Below, piece by piece: positions 8,823-17,670 of a DNA stretch of 43,387 nucleotides (position 1 is the stretch's first letter; each line of letters starts with the position of its first letter). The notes under the pieces were generated by a model, which made no database searches, was not told where the DNA came from, and saw nothing but the letters and a program-made list of their open reading frames with translations. The DNA comes from an uncultured Clostridia bacterium (GTDB lineage Bacteria > Bacillota > Clostridia > Christensenellales > Aristaeellaceae): the NCBI GenBank assembly GCA_934670175.1, contig CAKUOX010000016.1, positions 1 through 43,387 of the forward strand, read 5' to 3'. Made by a program: the position numbers and the translations under genes.

Positions 8823-9461
8823 TCAGGCCTTGAGCTCAGCGGAGAGCTTATCCAGAAAATCCTCCTGCCGTGCGCGCTCGAGGCGCTTGGCGGTAATGAT
8901 GGCGTATACATCCTCCACCGCAATGTCCTGCGCGTTGGGCACGTCGTCCCAGTCCTGATGTACGATCACATATTGATACTGATAGGCCGTAGCCACCTCG
9001 CCGGCCACGTTGTTCAGCCGCACGCGAATGGATTCCTCGGATTCGGTGCCGCGGTCGCGCAGACGCTTTTCGAGGTTCCTGCGGCTGGGCGGGCACACGA
9101 AGATGCCCACGGCGCTCGAATCGTGCTCAAGCACCTGCTTGCAGCCCTGCACGTCGATCTCCAGAATCAGATCGTGCCCCTGATCCAGCTGCTCGGCCAC
9201 CACGCTCTTGAGCGTGCCGTAGCGGTTCTGGTGCACATGCGCCCACTCGTAGAAGGCGTTCTGCGCCACCAGCTCGTCAAAGCGTTCGTCGCTGACAAAG
9301 TGATAGTGCACGCCGTTGATTTCGCCGGGGCGCGGCGCGCGCGTGGTGCAGGAAACGGAGAGCTTCACATCGGGGTGCTTGCTGAGCAGGTTCTTCACAA
9401 TGGCAGATTTGCCCGCGCCTGCCGGGCCGGAAATCACAAACAACATGCCGCGTTTGGCCAT
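8823..9461 (-). CDS. gmk: Guanylate kinase
   Basis: A 212-residue enzyme that phosphorylates GMP to GDP. The P-loop is ISGPAGAGKSAIV (about residues 10-22), followed by the GMP-binding SVSCTTRAPRPGEINGVHYHF and YEWAHVHQNRYGT. LILEIDVQGCKQVL carries the phosphate-acceptor region, and LEKRLRDRGTE forms the lid. Length is typical. In many Bacillota a small remA gene lies between yicC and gmk; here the 111-nt gap is too short for it. Confidence 0.97.
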   Translation of the reverse strand: MAKRGMLFVISGPAGAGKSAIVKNLLSKHPDVKLSVSCTTRAPRPGEINGVHYHFVSDERFDELVAQNAFYEWAHVHQNRYGTLKSVVAEQLDQGHDLILEIDVQGCKQVLEHDSSAVGIFVCPPSRRNLEKRLRDRGTESEESIRVRLNNVAGEVATAYQYQYVIVHQDWDDVPNAQDIAVEDVYAIITAKRLERARQEDFLDKLSAELKA

Positions 9462-9572
9462 ATACAGTATACCTCTTCCCTTTAAGCGCGCTCCGGAGGG
9501 CGATATATGCCCGCCTTCGCGCCCGCATTTGTATATTTCATCGCGTCGCCGCAGCTTCGCGCTGGAGAGAAC

Positions 9573-10442
9573 CTATTCGATGTTCTGCAGCTGCTCGCGC
9601 AGCTTTTCGATCTCCGCCTTCATGCTGATCACCAGCTGGGTGATCGGCACGTCCTGAGATTTCGAAGAGATGGTATTGACCTCGCGATTGAGCTCCTGCA
9701 CCAGAAAATCGATGCGCCGCCCCACGGGCTCCGGCTTTTCCAGACATTCGCGCAGCTGCGCGATGTGCGCGTGGAGCCGCACCGTTTCCTCGGCGATGGC
9801 GCTGCGGTCGGCCATCACGGCCACCTCGGTCAGCAGCCGCGCCTCGTCCACGTTCTGCCCCACCATTTCCTCAATGGCAGCGCGCAGCCGCGCCTTGTAG
9901 GCCGCCACGGTCTCGGGATAGCGCGCCTCGATGGCACAGGTCATTTCCTCAATGTGCGTAACGCGCGAGGCCAGATCGCGCTTCATTTCCGCACCCTCTC
10001 TCTCTCGCATGGCGCACAGCCCGTCCAGCGCGCCCGTCAGCGCCAGCCCAAGCAGCTGCCTGAGCGCCTCCTGATCCTCCTCCGCCTCGGTCACGATCAG
10101 CACGTCGGGCATACGCGCCACGCTCATCAGCGTCCGGTCGTCGCGCAGCGCGGAATCGGAGAGCTGATCCAGTGCCGCGGCGTAAGCGTCAAAGAGCGCC
10201 CGATCAACCGTGATGCACCTGGAATCGCTGCGCAGGTTGCGGTAGGTGAAAAACACGTCCACATGCCCGCGCGCCAGGCGGGCGGAAATGATCTTGCGCG
10301 CATCGTCCTCCAGAAACATCAGGTTTCGGGGCATGCGAAACGCAATGTCCAGAAAGCGATGATTCACGCTCTTCATCTCTATGGTGAGCTGCCGGCCGTC
10401 CAGCTCGACGGCTGCGCGGCCGTAGCCGGTCATACTCAGCAT
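9573..10442 (-). CDS. yicC: YicC/YloC-family endoribonuclease
   Basis: A 289-residue protein of the YicC family, recently recognised as endoribonucleases. It has the characteristic start MLSMTGYGRA, the SVNHRFLDIAFRMPR segment, and a C-terminal DUF1732 domain ending in QNVDEARLLTEVAVMADR...ISSKSQDVPITQLVISMKAEIEKLREQLQNIE. The start ATG has GGAGG about 10 nt upstream. It is the first gene of the long minus-strand operon, about 70 nt below a good promoter. The biological substrate in this organism is not known. Confidence 0.93.
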   Translation of the reverse strand: MLSMTGYGRAAVELDGRQLTIEMKSVNHRFLDIAFRMPRNLMFLEDDARKIISARLARGHVDVFFTYRNLRSDSRCITVDRALFDAYAAALDQLSDSALRDDRTLMSVARMPDVLIVTEAEEDQEALRQLLGLALTGALDGLCAMREREGAEMKRDLASRVTHIEEMTCAIEARYPETVAAYKARLRAAIEEMVGQNVDEARLLTEVAVMADRSAIAEETVRLHAHIAQLRECLEKPEPVGRRIDFLVQELNREVNTISSKSQDVPITQLVISMKAEIEKLREQLQNIE

Positions 10443-10515
10443 AAGCTATAATGCCTCCAAATAATATCCCAGTGTGCCGGCAGGCCTGATCCAGCATAAA
10501 AGCACCCTAGTGTGT

Positions 10516-10544
10516 ATTATAGCATATATCCGCAGTAATTTGCA
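10516..10544 (-). promoter_or_regulatory. Sigma-A promoter for the yicC-prkC operon
   Basis: On the minus strand, TGCAAA (10539-10544) and TATAAT (10516-10521) are separated by 17 nt, with the extended -10 element TGC. No terminator is visible between the ligA stop (10560) and this promoter, so readthrough from pcrA-ligA is also likely. Confidence 0.7.
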
Positions 10545-10559
10545 CCTCTTGCAAGAAAT

Positions 10560-12524
10560 TTACATGCCAAGACGCCGCATAAATTCCGTTTCATCGATCA
10601 CCGTCACGCCCAGCGCGTTCGCCTTGTCCAGCTTGCTGCCCGCGCTTTCGCCCGCAACGACCAGCGCCGTCTTTTTCGACACGGAGGACGCGGCCTTTCC
10701 GCCCGCGCGGCGCACGGCCTCCTCTGCCTCAGCGCGGGAAAAGTGCTCCAGCGTACCGGTAATCACCACGGTCATGCCCTCGAACGCGCCGCCTGCGGCC
10801 ACGGCCTGCGGCGCGCTGGGCGCTACGCCTGCCGCCAGCAGCGCGGACACGAGGCGCAGGTTGTTCTCATCCTCAAAGAAGCCCGCAATGGAATCGGCCA
10901 CGATCTCGCCCACGTCGTCCATCTGCACGAGCGCCTCGCGCGGCGCCTGCCGCAGCGCGTCGATGCTGGAATAGCGCTCGGCCAGATCGCGCGCGGTCTT
11001 TATGCCGATATTCGGAATGCCCACGGCGTAGATAAACGCCGCCAGCGCGCAGTCCTTGCTCTTTTCAATGGCGGCAAGCAGCTTTTCGGCCTTCTTTTCG
11101 CCAAAGCGCTCCAGCGCGCAGAGCTGCTCCTTCTTCAGCGCGTACAGCTGATCCGCCTCCTGCACCAGCCCCGCATCCACCAGCTGCGCCGCAGTTTTTT
11201 CGGAGAAGGTGTCGATGTCCATCGCATCGCGGCTGGCAAAATGCGACAGGCGCATCACCATCTGCGGCTTGCAGCCATCGCGATTCGGGCAGAACAGGTG
11301 CGCGCCGCGCTCCTGAAGCTGCGCGCCGCAAGCCGGACAGGTCTCCGGCTTTTCCACATCGCGCTCGCCGGGTACATATTCGTCCACACGCCCCATGATT
11401 TCAGGAATGACCTCGTTTGAGCGGCGAATCCATACCCGCGCGCCGATCTTCACGCGCTTGCGCTGAATGTCCTGCCAGTTGTTCAGCGTAGCGCGGCGCA
11501 CCGTCGCGCCCGCCAGCTCCACGGGCGACACCATGGCCAGCGGCGTGAGCTTGCCCGTGCGCCCGATCTGCCAGACCACGTTTTCCAGCATGGCGGTGGT
11601 CTCCTCCGCTTCAAACTTATACGCCACCGCCCACCGCGGGAATTTATCGGTGTACCCCAGCGCGCGCCGCGCGGCGAAATCAGTAATCTTGATCACCGCG
11701 CCGTCGATCATGTAGTCCAGCTCCGGACGGGAGACCTCGACCGCATGCACCGCGTCGATCGCGGCATCCAGCGTATCGCAGTAGATCTCGCAATCGGAGG
11801 TTGGAAAGCGGTTTTCACGGATAAAGGCCATCATTTCCTGCTGCGTGGCAAATTCACGGCCCTCGATGTAGCCCACATCGTAAAAGCAGGCGTCCAGGCG
11901 GCGCGCGGCGGTGACCGCCGGATCGAGATTGCGCAGCGCGCCGGCTGCGGCGTTGCGCGGGTTCTTCAGCGGCTCCTTCGCCGTCCGATTGTACTGATCC
12001 AGCACGGAAAGGCGCATGAACGCCTCGCCGTGGATCTCCATGCGCCCTTCAAAGGGGATCTGCAGCGGTATGGAGCGGATCGTGCGCGCCTGGCTCAGAA
12101 TTTCCTCGCCGGTCACGCCGTTGCCGCGCGTGGCCGCACCGACCAGATGGCCGCCCTCGTAGGTCAGGTTGATGGTCAGGCCGTCGAACTTGTGCTCCAC
12201 CACAAATTCGAGCTTCGGCAGCCCCGCCTCCGTGCGCAGCCTGTCCGCGCGCGCCGCCCATTCGCGCAGCGCCTCGACGGACTGCGCCTTGCCCATGCTC
12301 CACAGCCGCGCCAGATGCGTGTGCGGCTCAAACGCCGGCAGCACCGCGCCGCCGACACGGTGCGTGGGCGAATCGGGCAGTATGCGTCCCGTTTCGCGCT
12401 CCAGCCGCGTCAGCTCGTCGTACATCGCATCCCATTCCTTATCGGAAACCGTGGGCGCGTCCAGCGTGTAATACTGATAGGCCGTCTCGTTCAGCCGGTT
12501 TACCAGCTCCTGCATGTGATCCAT
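10560..12524 (-). CDS. ligA: NAD-dependent DNA ligase
   Basis: A 654-residue ligase that seals nicks in replication and repair. The adenylation lysine is K112 in VVEHKFDG (KxDG motif). ATRGNGVTGEEI, NPRNAAAGALRNLD and VAYKFEAEE follow, then the OB domain, and a zinc finger with CPAC and CPNRDGC. Helix-hairpin-helix repeats and a C-terminal BRCT domain (GMTVVITGTLEHFSRAEAEE onward) complete it. Length is close to the usual 670. The ATG at 12522-12524 has GGGAG 9 nt upstream. It follows pcrA by 27 nt, a common pairing. Confidence 0.97.
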   Translation of the reverse strand: MDHMQELVNRLNETAYQYYTLDAPTVSDKEWDAMYDELTRLERETGRILPDSPTHRVGGAVLPAFEPHTHLARLWSMGKAQSVEALREWAARADRLRTEAGLPKLEFVVEHKFDGLTINLTYEGGHLVGAATRGNGVTGEEILSQARTIRSIPLQIPFEGRMEIHGEAFMRLSVLDQYNRTAKEPLKNPRNAAAGALRNLDPAVTAARRLDACFYDVGYIEGREFATQQEMMAFIRENRFPTSDCEIYCDTLDAAIDAVHAVEVSRPELDYMIDGAVIKITDFAARRALGYTDKFPRWAVAYKFEAEETTAMLENVVWQIGRTGKLTPLAMVSPVELAGATVRRATLNNWQDIQRKRVKIGARVWIRRSNEVIPEIMGRVDEYVPGERDVEKPETCPACGAQLQERGAHLFCPNRDGCKPQMVMRLSHFASRDAMDIDTFSEKTAAQLVDAGLVQEADQLYALKKEQLCALERFGEKKAEKLLAAIEKSKDCALAAFIYAVGIPNIGIKTARDLAERYSSIDALRQAPREALVQMDDVGEIVADSIAGFFEDENNLRLVSALLAAGVAPSAPQAVAAGGAFEGMTVVITGTLEHFSRAEAEEAVRRAGGKAASSVSKKTALVVAGESAGSKLDKANALGVTVIDETEFMRRLGM

Positions 12525-12551
12525 GGCGTTTCACTCCCAATCAAGCATTAT

Positions 12552-14771
12552 TCAGCCGCGCTTATCGATGCGGCGCAGCGGCGCGATATTGGCCGAAAAG
12601 CGCTTCAGCGCGCCGCTGTCAAAGCGCACGGTGACCTTCGCGTTGTCTTCGCTCATTTCCTCCACCGTTCCCTTTCCGAACACGGCGTGCGTCACGCGGT
12701 CGCCCGTACGGAACAGATTCAGCCCCGCGGGCTTGGGCGCGCTCTGAACGCCAGCCGCGCCCTTCCAAAGCCCCGGAATGCCCAGCGCAGGCTTTTGCGC
12801 CGATGCGGACGACATGGGACGGGGCGCCGGCACGCGCGTCTGCGTGCGCGCCGCGCCGTCGCGAATCAGCCTCGGCGGAATTTCGCCCACGAAGCGTGAA
12901 AGCTGGTTGGCCGAACGCGAATTATAGAGCATGCGCGTGCGCGCGTGGCTGAGGTAGAGCTGCTTTTTCGCGCGCGTGATGCCCACATAGGCCAGGCGGC
13001 GCTCTTCCTCCAGCGCGTTTTCATCAAACAGGGCGCGCGTAATCGGGAACACGCCCTCCTCCATGCCCACCAGAAACACCACGTCGAATTCCAATCCCTT
13101 GGCGGAATGCAGCGTCATCAGCGTGACCGCGCCGCCGCTCTCGTTCAGATTGTCCATATCCGAAATCAACGCCACGTTTTCCAGGAAATCCGACAGCGTG
13201 CCCTCGGGATTGAGGTTCTGATATTCGCTGACCGCGCCCTCAAATTCGCGAATGTTCTCAATGCGCGCCGCGTTCTCCTCGCTCTTGGACGCTTCGAGCG
13301 CACGCACATAACCGGTCTTTTCGATCAGCTCGGCGGTAAATTCGGTCAGCGACATCGCGTACATGCTGGCGGTGAGCTCCAGCATCAGATCCGCAAAGCC
13401 TGCCACCAGCTTCTGTACGCGCGGCGCAAGTCCGACCGCTTCGCTGTCGAGCACCGCGCCCATCAGCGAGGTATCGTTTTCAGAAGCGAAGCTCGTCAGC
13501 TTCTCCACGGTAGTATCGCCGATGCCGCGCTTGGGCTCGTTGATGACGCGGCGCACGGACACGTCGTCGTCCGGATTGACCAGCGCGCGCATGTAGGCGA
13601 TCAGATCCTTGACCTCCTTGCGGTCATAGAAGCGCTGGCCGCCATAGATCCGGTTGGGCACGCCCAGGCGAATAAACGCCTCCTCCAGCACGCGCGACTG
13701 TGCGTTGGCGCGATACAGCACGGCGATCTCGCCGGGCTTCACGCCCTGCGTCTGGATCAGCTTATAGGCCATTTTCGCCACGAAGGCGGCCTCGTCGCGC
13801 TCGTCCATGGCGTGGTAAAGGCCGATTTTTTCGCCCTCTGCGCCCTCCGTCCACAGCGCCTTCTCCTTGCGCCCCGCGTTGTGGGCGATCACCTGGTTGG
13901 CTGCGTCCAGTATGTTCTGCGTGGAGCGGTAGTTCTGCTCCAGCTTGATAACGCGGCAATCCGGAAAGTCCTTCTCAAAATCCAATATGTTGCGAATATC
14001 CGCGCCGCGCCAGCCGTAAATGGACTGGTCGTCGTCGCCCACGACGCACAGATTCTTTTTCTGGCCCGCCAGCAGCCGCACCAGCTGATACTGCGCGGCG
14101 TTCGTATCCTGATACTCGTCCACCAGCACATAGTCAAAGCGGCTCTGGTAATACTCCAGCACCGGCGGATGGCCGGCGAAGAGCTCCAGCGTTTTGAGCA
14201 GCAGATCGTCGAAATCCAGTGCGTTGTTGCCGCGCAGCGTCTGCTCGTAGCGCTCATAGACCTGGCTGAAATTGCGGTTGCGCGCGTTGTCGCCCGCCTC
14301 GCGCAGCCATTCCACAGGCGTGAGTAGGCGATTCTTCGCGTCGGAGATCATCGCCTTCAACGCCTTGGGCGGATATTCCTTATCATCCAGCGCCATTTCG
14401 CGCGCCGCAGCCTTAATGACCGCCATGCGGTCATCCTCATCGTAAATAGTGAATTCGCGGCGATAGCCCAGTTTCTCAATGTCGCGCCGCAATATGCGCG
14501 CGCAGCAGGAATGGAAAGTGGACACCCACACATCCTGTCCGGCCTCGCCCGTCAGCCTGGATACGCGCTCCGCCATTTCGCGCGCCGCCTTATTGGTAAA
14601 GGTAATGGCAAGTATCTTCCACGCAGGCACGCCCATTTCGATCAAATGCGCCACGCGGCAGGTCAGCACGCGCGTTTTACCGCTGCCCGCACCCGCCAAA
14701 ACAAGCAGCGGCCCGTCCGTATCAAGCACGGCGGCTCGCTGCTGTGGATTCAGCTTCTCCAAATAATTCAT
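12552..14771 (-). CDS. pcrA: ATP-dependent DNA helicase PcrA (UvrD/Rep family)
   Basis: A 739-residue superfamily-1 helicase for DNA repair and plasmid replication. LNPQQRAAV is the Q motif, Walker A is LAGAGSGKTRVL (K32), VDEYQDTN is Walker B, and VVGDDDQSIYGWRGA is motif III. Motifs IV-VI are RSTQNILDAANQVI, TLHSAKGLEFDVVF and EERRLAYVGITRAKK. The C-terminal 60 residues (FRTGDRVTHAVFGKGTVEEM...) form the Tudor-like domain typical of PcrA that binds RNA polymerase. It starts 3 nt after the yerC stop. Confidence 0.97.
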   Translation of the reverse strand: MNYLEKLNPQQRAAVLDTDGPLLVLAGAGSGKTRVLTCRVAHLIEMGVPAWKILAITFTNKAAREMAERVSRLTGEAGQDVWVSTFHSCCARILRRDIEKLGYRREFTIYDEDDRMAVIKAAAREMALDDKEYPPKALKAMISDAKNRLLTPVEWLREAGDNARNRNFSQVYERYEQTLRGNNALDFDDLLLKTLELFAGHPPVLEYYQSRFDYVLVDEYQDTNAAQYQLVRLLAGQKKNLCVVGDDDQSIYGWRGADIRNILDFEKDFPDCRVIKLEQNYRSTQNILDAANQVIAHNAGRKEKALWTEGAEGEKIGLYHAMDERDEAAFVAKMAYKLIQTQGVKPGEIAVLYRANAQSRVLEEAFIRLGVPNRIYGGQRFYDRKEVKDLIAYMRALVNPDDDVSVRRVINEPKRGIGDTTVEKLTSFASENDTSLMGAVLDSEAVGLAPRVQKLVAGFADLMLELTASMYAMSLTEFTAELIEKTGYVRALEASKSEENAARIENIREFEGAVSEYQNLNPEGTLSDFLENVALISDMDNLNESGGAVTLMTLHSAKGLEFDVVFLVGMEEGVFPITRALFDENALEEERRLAYVGITRAKKQLYLSHARTRMLYNSRSANQLSRFVGEIPPRLIRDGAARTQTRVPAPRPMSSASAQKPALGIPGLWKGAAGVQSAPKPAGLNLFRTGDRVTHAVFGKGTVEEMSEDNAKVTVRFDSGALKRFSANIAPLRRIDKRG

Positions 14772-14774
14772 ATG

Positions 14775-15071
14775 TTATTCCGCTTTCTTCAGTCGTTCGA
14801 GCACGCGCTCATAGCCGCCCGCGCCGTAATTCAGCGCGCGGTTCACGCGCCCGATGGTCGCGGTGGAAGCGCCCGTTTTTTCCACGATTTCCCCATAGGT
14901 CACCTTTTCGCTCAGCATCACCGCGATCTCCATGCGCGAGGACAGATCCTGCACCTCGCGGATGGTGAACAGATCTTCAAACAGGCGGTAGCACTCCTCT
15001 TCGTCCTTCAGCGACAGAAACGCCTTCGCGAGCAGATCGGCGCGTTCATTTTTCAGCCTGGATTCAAACAT
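14775..15071 (-). CDS. yerC: YerC/YecD family TrpR-related protein
   Basis: A 98-residue helical protein of the YerC/YecD family, related to the Trp repressor fold. The helix-turn-helix is in VTYGEIVEKTGASTATIGRV (about residues 59-78), preceded by LFTIREVQDLSSRMEIAVML. Its physiological target is not established. It is the first gene of the pcrA-ligA operon, an arrangement seen in many Bacillota, so a role in regulating this operon is possible but unproved. GAGGGG lies about 9 nt before the ATG. Confidence 0.88.
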   Translation of the reverse strand: MFESRLKNERADLLAKAFLSLKDEEECYRLFEDLFTIREVQDLSSRMEIAVMLSEKVTYGEIVEKTGASTATIGRVNRALNYGAGGYERVLERLKKAE

Positions 15072-15122
15072 GGCTTTGCCCCTCGGCTTTCACACTTTAA
15101 TATGCTAATATTCCCAAAAACA

Positions 15123-15151
15123 ATTATACCCCGACCGCGCGGTTTCGTCAA
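15123..15151 (-). promoter_or_regulatory. Sigma-A promoter for yerC-pcrA-ligA
   Basis: TTGACG (15146-15151), a 17-nt spacer and TATAAT (15123-15128) on the minus strand, 11 of 12 consensus bases. It is about 50 nt before the yerC start. Confidence 0.88.
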
Positions 15152-15221
15152 GCCCCGCACGCCCGGGATGGGACGATATTCATCTGCCATAAGGGATCGC
15201 GCCGCTTCGCCCGCAGCCCGC

Positions 15222-15542
15222 CTAGCGCCGCTCCGGCCCCGTGGCGTCATACTCGATCAGCACGTTGGAGATCTCCCTGAGCAGCTGGCGATGATGGTCG
15301 GAAATATGCTCGTCGTTGCCCAGCAGATCCTCGCCCAGCGAATCCTGAAGCAGAATATTGGGCGATATTTTCAGCGCGTTGCAGATATTTACCAGCGTTT
15401 CCAGGCTGGCCTTGCGCGTGCCGCGCTCGATATGCCCCAGGAAGGACAGGCTGATGCCCGCCTGCTCCGCCAGCTTTTCCTGCGTCAGCTGCGCCAATAT
15501 TCGCTGCTGGCGTACTCTTCTTCCCAGATCCTCATATTTCAT
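15222..15542 (-). CDS. XRE-family helix-turn-helix regulator
   Basis: A 106-residue Cro/CI-type DNA-binding protein. The HTH is at about residues 8-61: LGRRVRQQRILAQLTQEKLA, then SLSFLGHIERGTRKASLETL and VNICNALKISPNILL. The acidic C-terminal 40 residues (about 66-106) have no recognised domain and may dimerise. I chose the ATG at 15540-15542 (MKYEDLG) because GGGG lies about 9 nt upstream; an ATG 15 nt earlier has no ribosome site. It is monocistronic, and back to back with the plus-strand membrane/kinase group, which it might regulate. Stand-alone regulators of this size are common in clostridia and the target cannot be read from the sequence. Confidence 0.88.
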   Translation of the reverse strand: MKYEDLGRRVRQQRILAQLTQEKLAEQAGISLSFLGHIERGTRKASLETLVNICNALKISPNILLQDSLGEDLLGNDEHISDHHRQLLREISNVLIEYDATGPERR

Positions 15543-15665
15543 AAGGCAAATCCCCATTTCACGCTTATATAATTTAATTTTAGCGAGAGCATTTTGTCGT
15601 TTGAACCATCTACCAGAAGTATACACGACCGTTAGCATTATTATTCGCATTTTTTTCGCGGCCAG

Positions 15666-15695
15666 TTGTGTTCCACCCCGTTTTAATGTTATAAT
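15666..15695 (+). promoter_or_regulatory. Promoter for the membrane protein-kinase-sigma-like group
   Basis: TTGTGT (15666-15671), an 18-nt spacer and TATAAT (15690-15695) with an extended -10 TGT. It lies about 50 nt before the first ATG at 15748. Confidence 0.65.
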
Positions 15696-15747
15696 TGATT
15701 TGAGTATAGCTATGCTATCGAAAAGGGAAGGTAACTGGGAAAACGGC

Positions 15748-16116
15748 ATGCGAAAAGAAGCGAAAAGGCGCGCCCTGAAATGGTATTGGGCCTGGCTGAT
15801 CCAAATCGGCGCGATGCTGCTGCTGGGCTGCGTCACGGCGCTGAGTCTGCCGCTGGGGCGCGTGGCATATGGGCTGTGCCTGTGGGGCGTAATGCCGCTC
15901 GCGGGGCTGTTTTCCGCCTGCCGCGCGACGCGCGCGGGCTTATGGAACTATGCGGCATGGCTCGCACCGCCCGCGATGCTGCTGCTGGGAAATGTGCTGA
16001 TCTGGGGCTATCCGGCCGAGCCCGCGCCGGTATTCCTGTGCGGGTTTATATCGCTGGTCGGCGCGGCGGCGGGCGAGGTGCTCCGGCGCCGCGAACAGAA
16101 TACGCGCAAACGCTGA
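15748..16116 (+). CDS. Small polytopic membrane protein, unknown function
   Basis: A 122-residue protein with a basic N terminus (MRKEAKRRALKWYW) and about four hydrophobic segments, near residues 15-35, 40-58, 66-86 and 90-108. It ends in a charged tail (RRREQNTRKR). I do not recognise a defined enzyme or transporter motif. Size and layout recall the uncharacterised small membrane proteins of the TIGR04086 kind, but I cannot confirm that. I took ATG 15748 as the start because GGGA is 7 nt upstream. An in-frame ATG at 15712 would give 12 more residues and leave a leader of only about 10 nt. It precedes the sugar kinase by 32 nt and is probably co-transcribed. Confidence 0.75.
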   Translation: MRKEAKRRALKWYWAWLIQIGAMLLLGCVTALSLPLGRVAYGLCLWGVMPLAGLFSACRATRAGLWNYAAWLAPPAMLLLGNVLIWGYPAEPAPVFLCGFISLVGAAAGEVLRRREQNTRKR

Positions 16117-16148
16117 TGAAGCTGATAATAAAAGGAGATCAATTTACC

Positions 16149-17669
16149 ATGGAAAAAGACCTGATTCTCACGCTCGACGCCGGCACCACCGGCTGCAAAT
16201 GCACGGTTTTCACTGCCAAGGGCGAAGCCCTGTCCTCCGTGCGGCGCGACTACCCCACGCTCTACCCGCGCCCCAACTGGTCTGAACAGGATCCAGATCA
16301 GATCCTTGAAGCCGTGTTCGACGGCATCCGCGAGCTGCTGCTGCAGGTCAGTCCTCAGCGCATCGCCTGCATCGGCCTGAGCGGCACGATGAACGGCTGC
16401 ATTCCCGTGGACGCGCAGGGCAACGCGCTGCACCCGAACATCATCCATTCCGACAGCCGCACCGGCGCGCAGGTGGAGGAGATCGGCAGGGTCATCAACA
16501 AATACCACTTTTACACGCTGACCGGCAACCGCCTGGACACGCATTACACGCTGCCGAAGATCCTCTGGTTCAAGGAAAACCTGCCCGAGATCTACGACCG
16601 CACGCGCTGGTTCATGAACATCAAGGACTACATCTATGCGCACCTGACCGGCCGCATGGGCTTTACCGACTATTCGGACGCCTCGCTCACCACGGCGCTG
16701 GACATCAACAACCGCCGCTGGGCCGCAGAGCTGCTCTTTGACCTGGGGATCGACATCAACCGCATGCCCAAGCTGACCGCCGGTCACGACGTGCGCGGCA
16801 AGATCACCCGAAACGTATACTACCGCACCGGTCTGATCACCGGCACGCCGGTGGCCATCGGCGGCGGCGACGGCTGCTGCACGGCGCGCGGCGCGGGGCT
16901 GGCCGATCCGGGCAGCGCCTATACCTACATCGGCTCCAGCGCATGGGTCTCGCAGATACTGGATCATCCGGTGCTGGATCCGAAGGCGCGCATATTCAAT
17001 TATCTGGATGCAGACGGCAAATCCTGCCACGTTACCGGCACGGTGCAGACCGGCGCGGCGGCATTCGACTGGGCGCTGCACAACCTGCTGGGCTCAAAGG
17101 AAGCGCCGCTGGATATTTCCCGCATGGAAAACATGGCGCGGCAGATCGCTCCCGGCGCGGAGGGCGTGCTCTTCCTCCCCACGCTGATGGGCTCGCGCAC
17201 CCCCTACTGGGATCCCAACACGCGCGGCGTGCTGATGGGCTTCTCGCTCTACCACGATCAGCGCCACATCGCCCGCGCCATCTATGAGGGCATCGCGATG
17301 GCGCTGAGCAACTGCGCCCGCATCATTTCCGATTACGGCACGCCGATCACCAGCATGATGCTGGCGGGCGGCGGCGCGCGCAGCGGCCTGTGGCCGGACA
17401 TTCTGGCGGCATGCTACGATCTGACCACGCGCGTACACCGCGCCCCCGGCGAATGCACCTCGCTGGGCGCGGCCATACTGGCTGGCGTGGGCGTCGGCAT
17501 TTTCTCCAGCTATGAGGACGCGACGGCCATCGTTTCCGCGCGCTCCACGCATCCGGTCAATCCCGTATGGCAGAAAGCGTACAGCAAGGTCTACCCCATC
17601 TATCACGATATTTACGAGCGCGTGCAGCCGCTCAACGACCGGATCGCCGATCTGAACCTCGAGGTCTGA
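16149..17669 (+). CDS. FGGY-family carbohydrate kinase
   Basis: A 506-residue sugar or polyol kinase that uses ATP. The N-terminal domain begins ILTLDAGTTGCKCTVF (phosphate-binding loop, variant of DxGTTS). GLSGTMNGCIPVD and NIIHSDSRTGAQ follow. The catalytic aspartate is probably in AIGGGDGCCTARGAG. The C-terminal FGGY signature region is GSRTPYWDPNTRGVLMGFSL, and ATP binding is in MLAGGGARSGLWPDILA. It looks most like the xylulokinase/gluconokinase branch, but the substrate cannot be assigned from the sequence. No transporter or isomerase genes lie nearby, which is unusual for a sugar catabolic operon. ATG 16149 has AGGAGA 10 nt upstream. Confidence 0.9.
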   Translation: MEKDLILTLDAGTTGCKCTVFTAKGEALSSVRRDYPTLYPRPNWSEQDPDQILEAVFDGIRELLLQVSPQRIACIGLSGTMNGCIPVDAQGNALHPNIIHSDSRTGAQVEEIGRVINKYHFYTLTGNRLDTHYTLPKILWFKENLPEIYDRTRWFMNIKDYIYAHLTGRMGFTDYSDASLTTALDINNRRWAAELLFDLGIDINRMPKLTAGHDVRGKITRNVYYRTGLITGTPVAIGGGDGCCTARGAGLADPGSAYTYIGSSAWVSQILDHPVLDPKARIFNYLDADGKSCHVTGTVQTGAAAFDWALHNLLGSKEAPLDISRMENMARQIAPGAEGVLFLPTLMGSRTPYWDPNTRGVLMGFSLYHDQRHIARAIYEGIAMALSNCARIISDYGTPITSMMLAGGGARSGLWPDILAACYDLTTRVHRAPGECTSLGAAILAGVGVGIFSSYEDATAIVSARSTHPVNPVWQKAYSKVYPIYHDIYERVQPLNDRIADLNLEV

Positions 17670-17670
17670 T

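Noticed and set aside
9462..9572. A short remA gene between yicC and gmk
   Set aside because: The gap is 111 nt with no start, ribosome site or frame of the right length.
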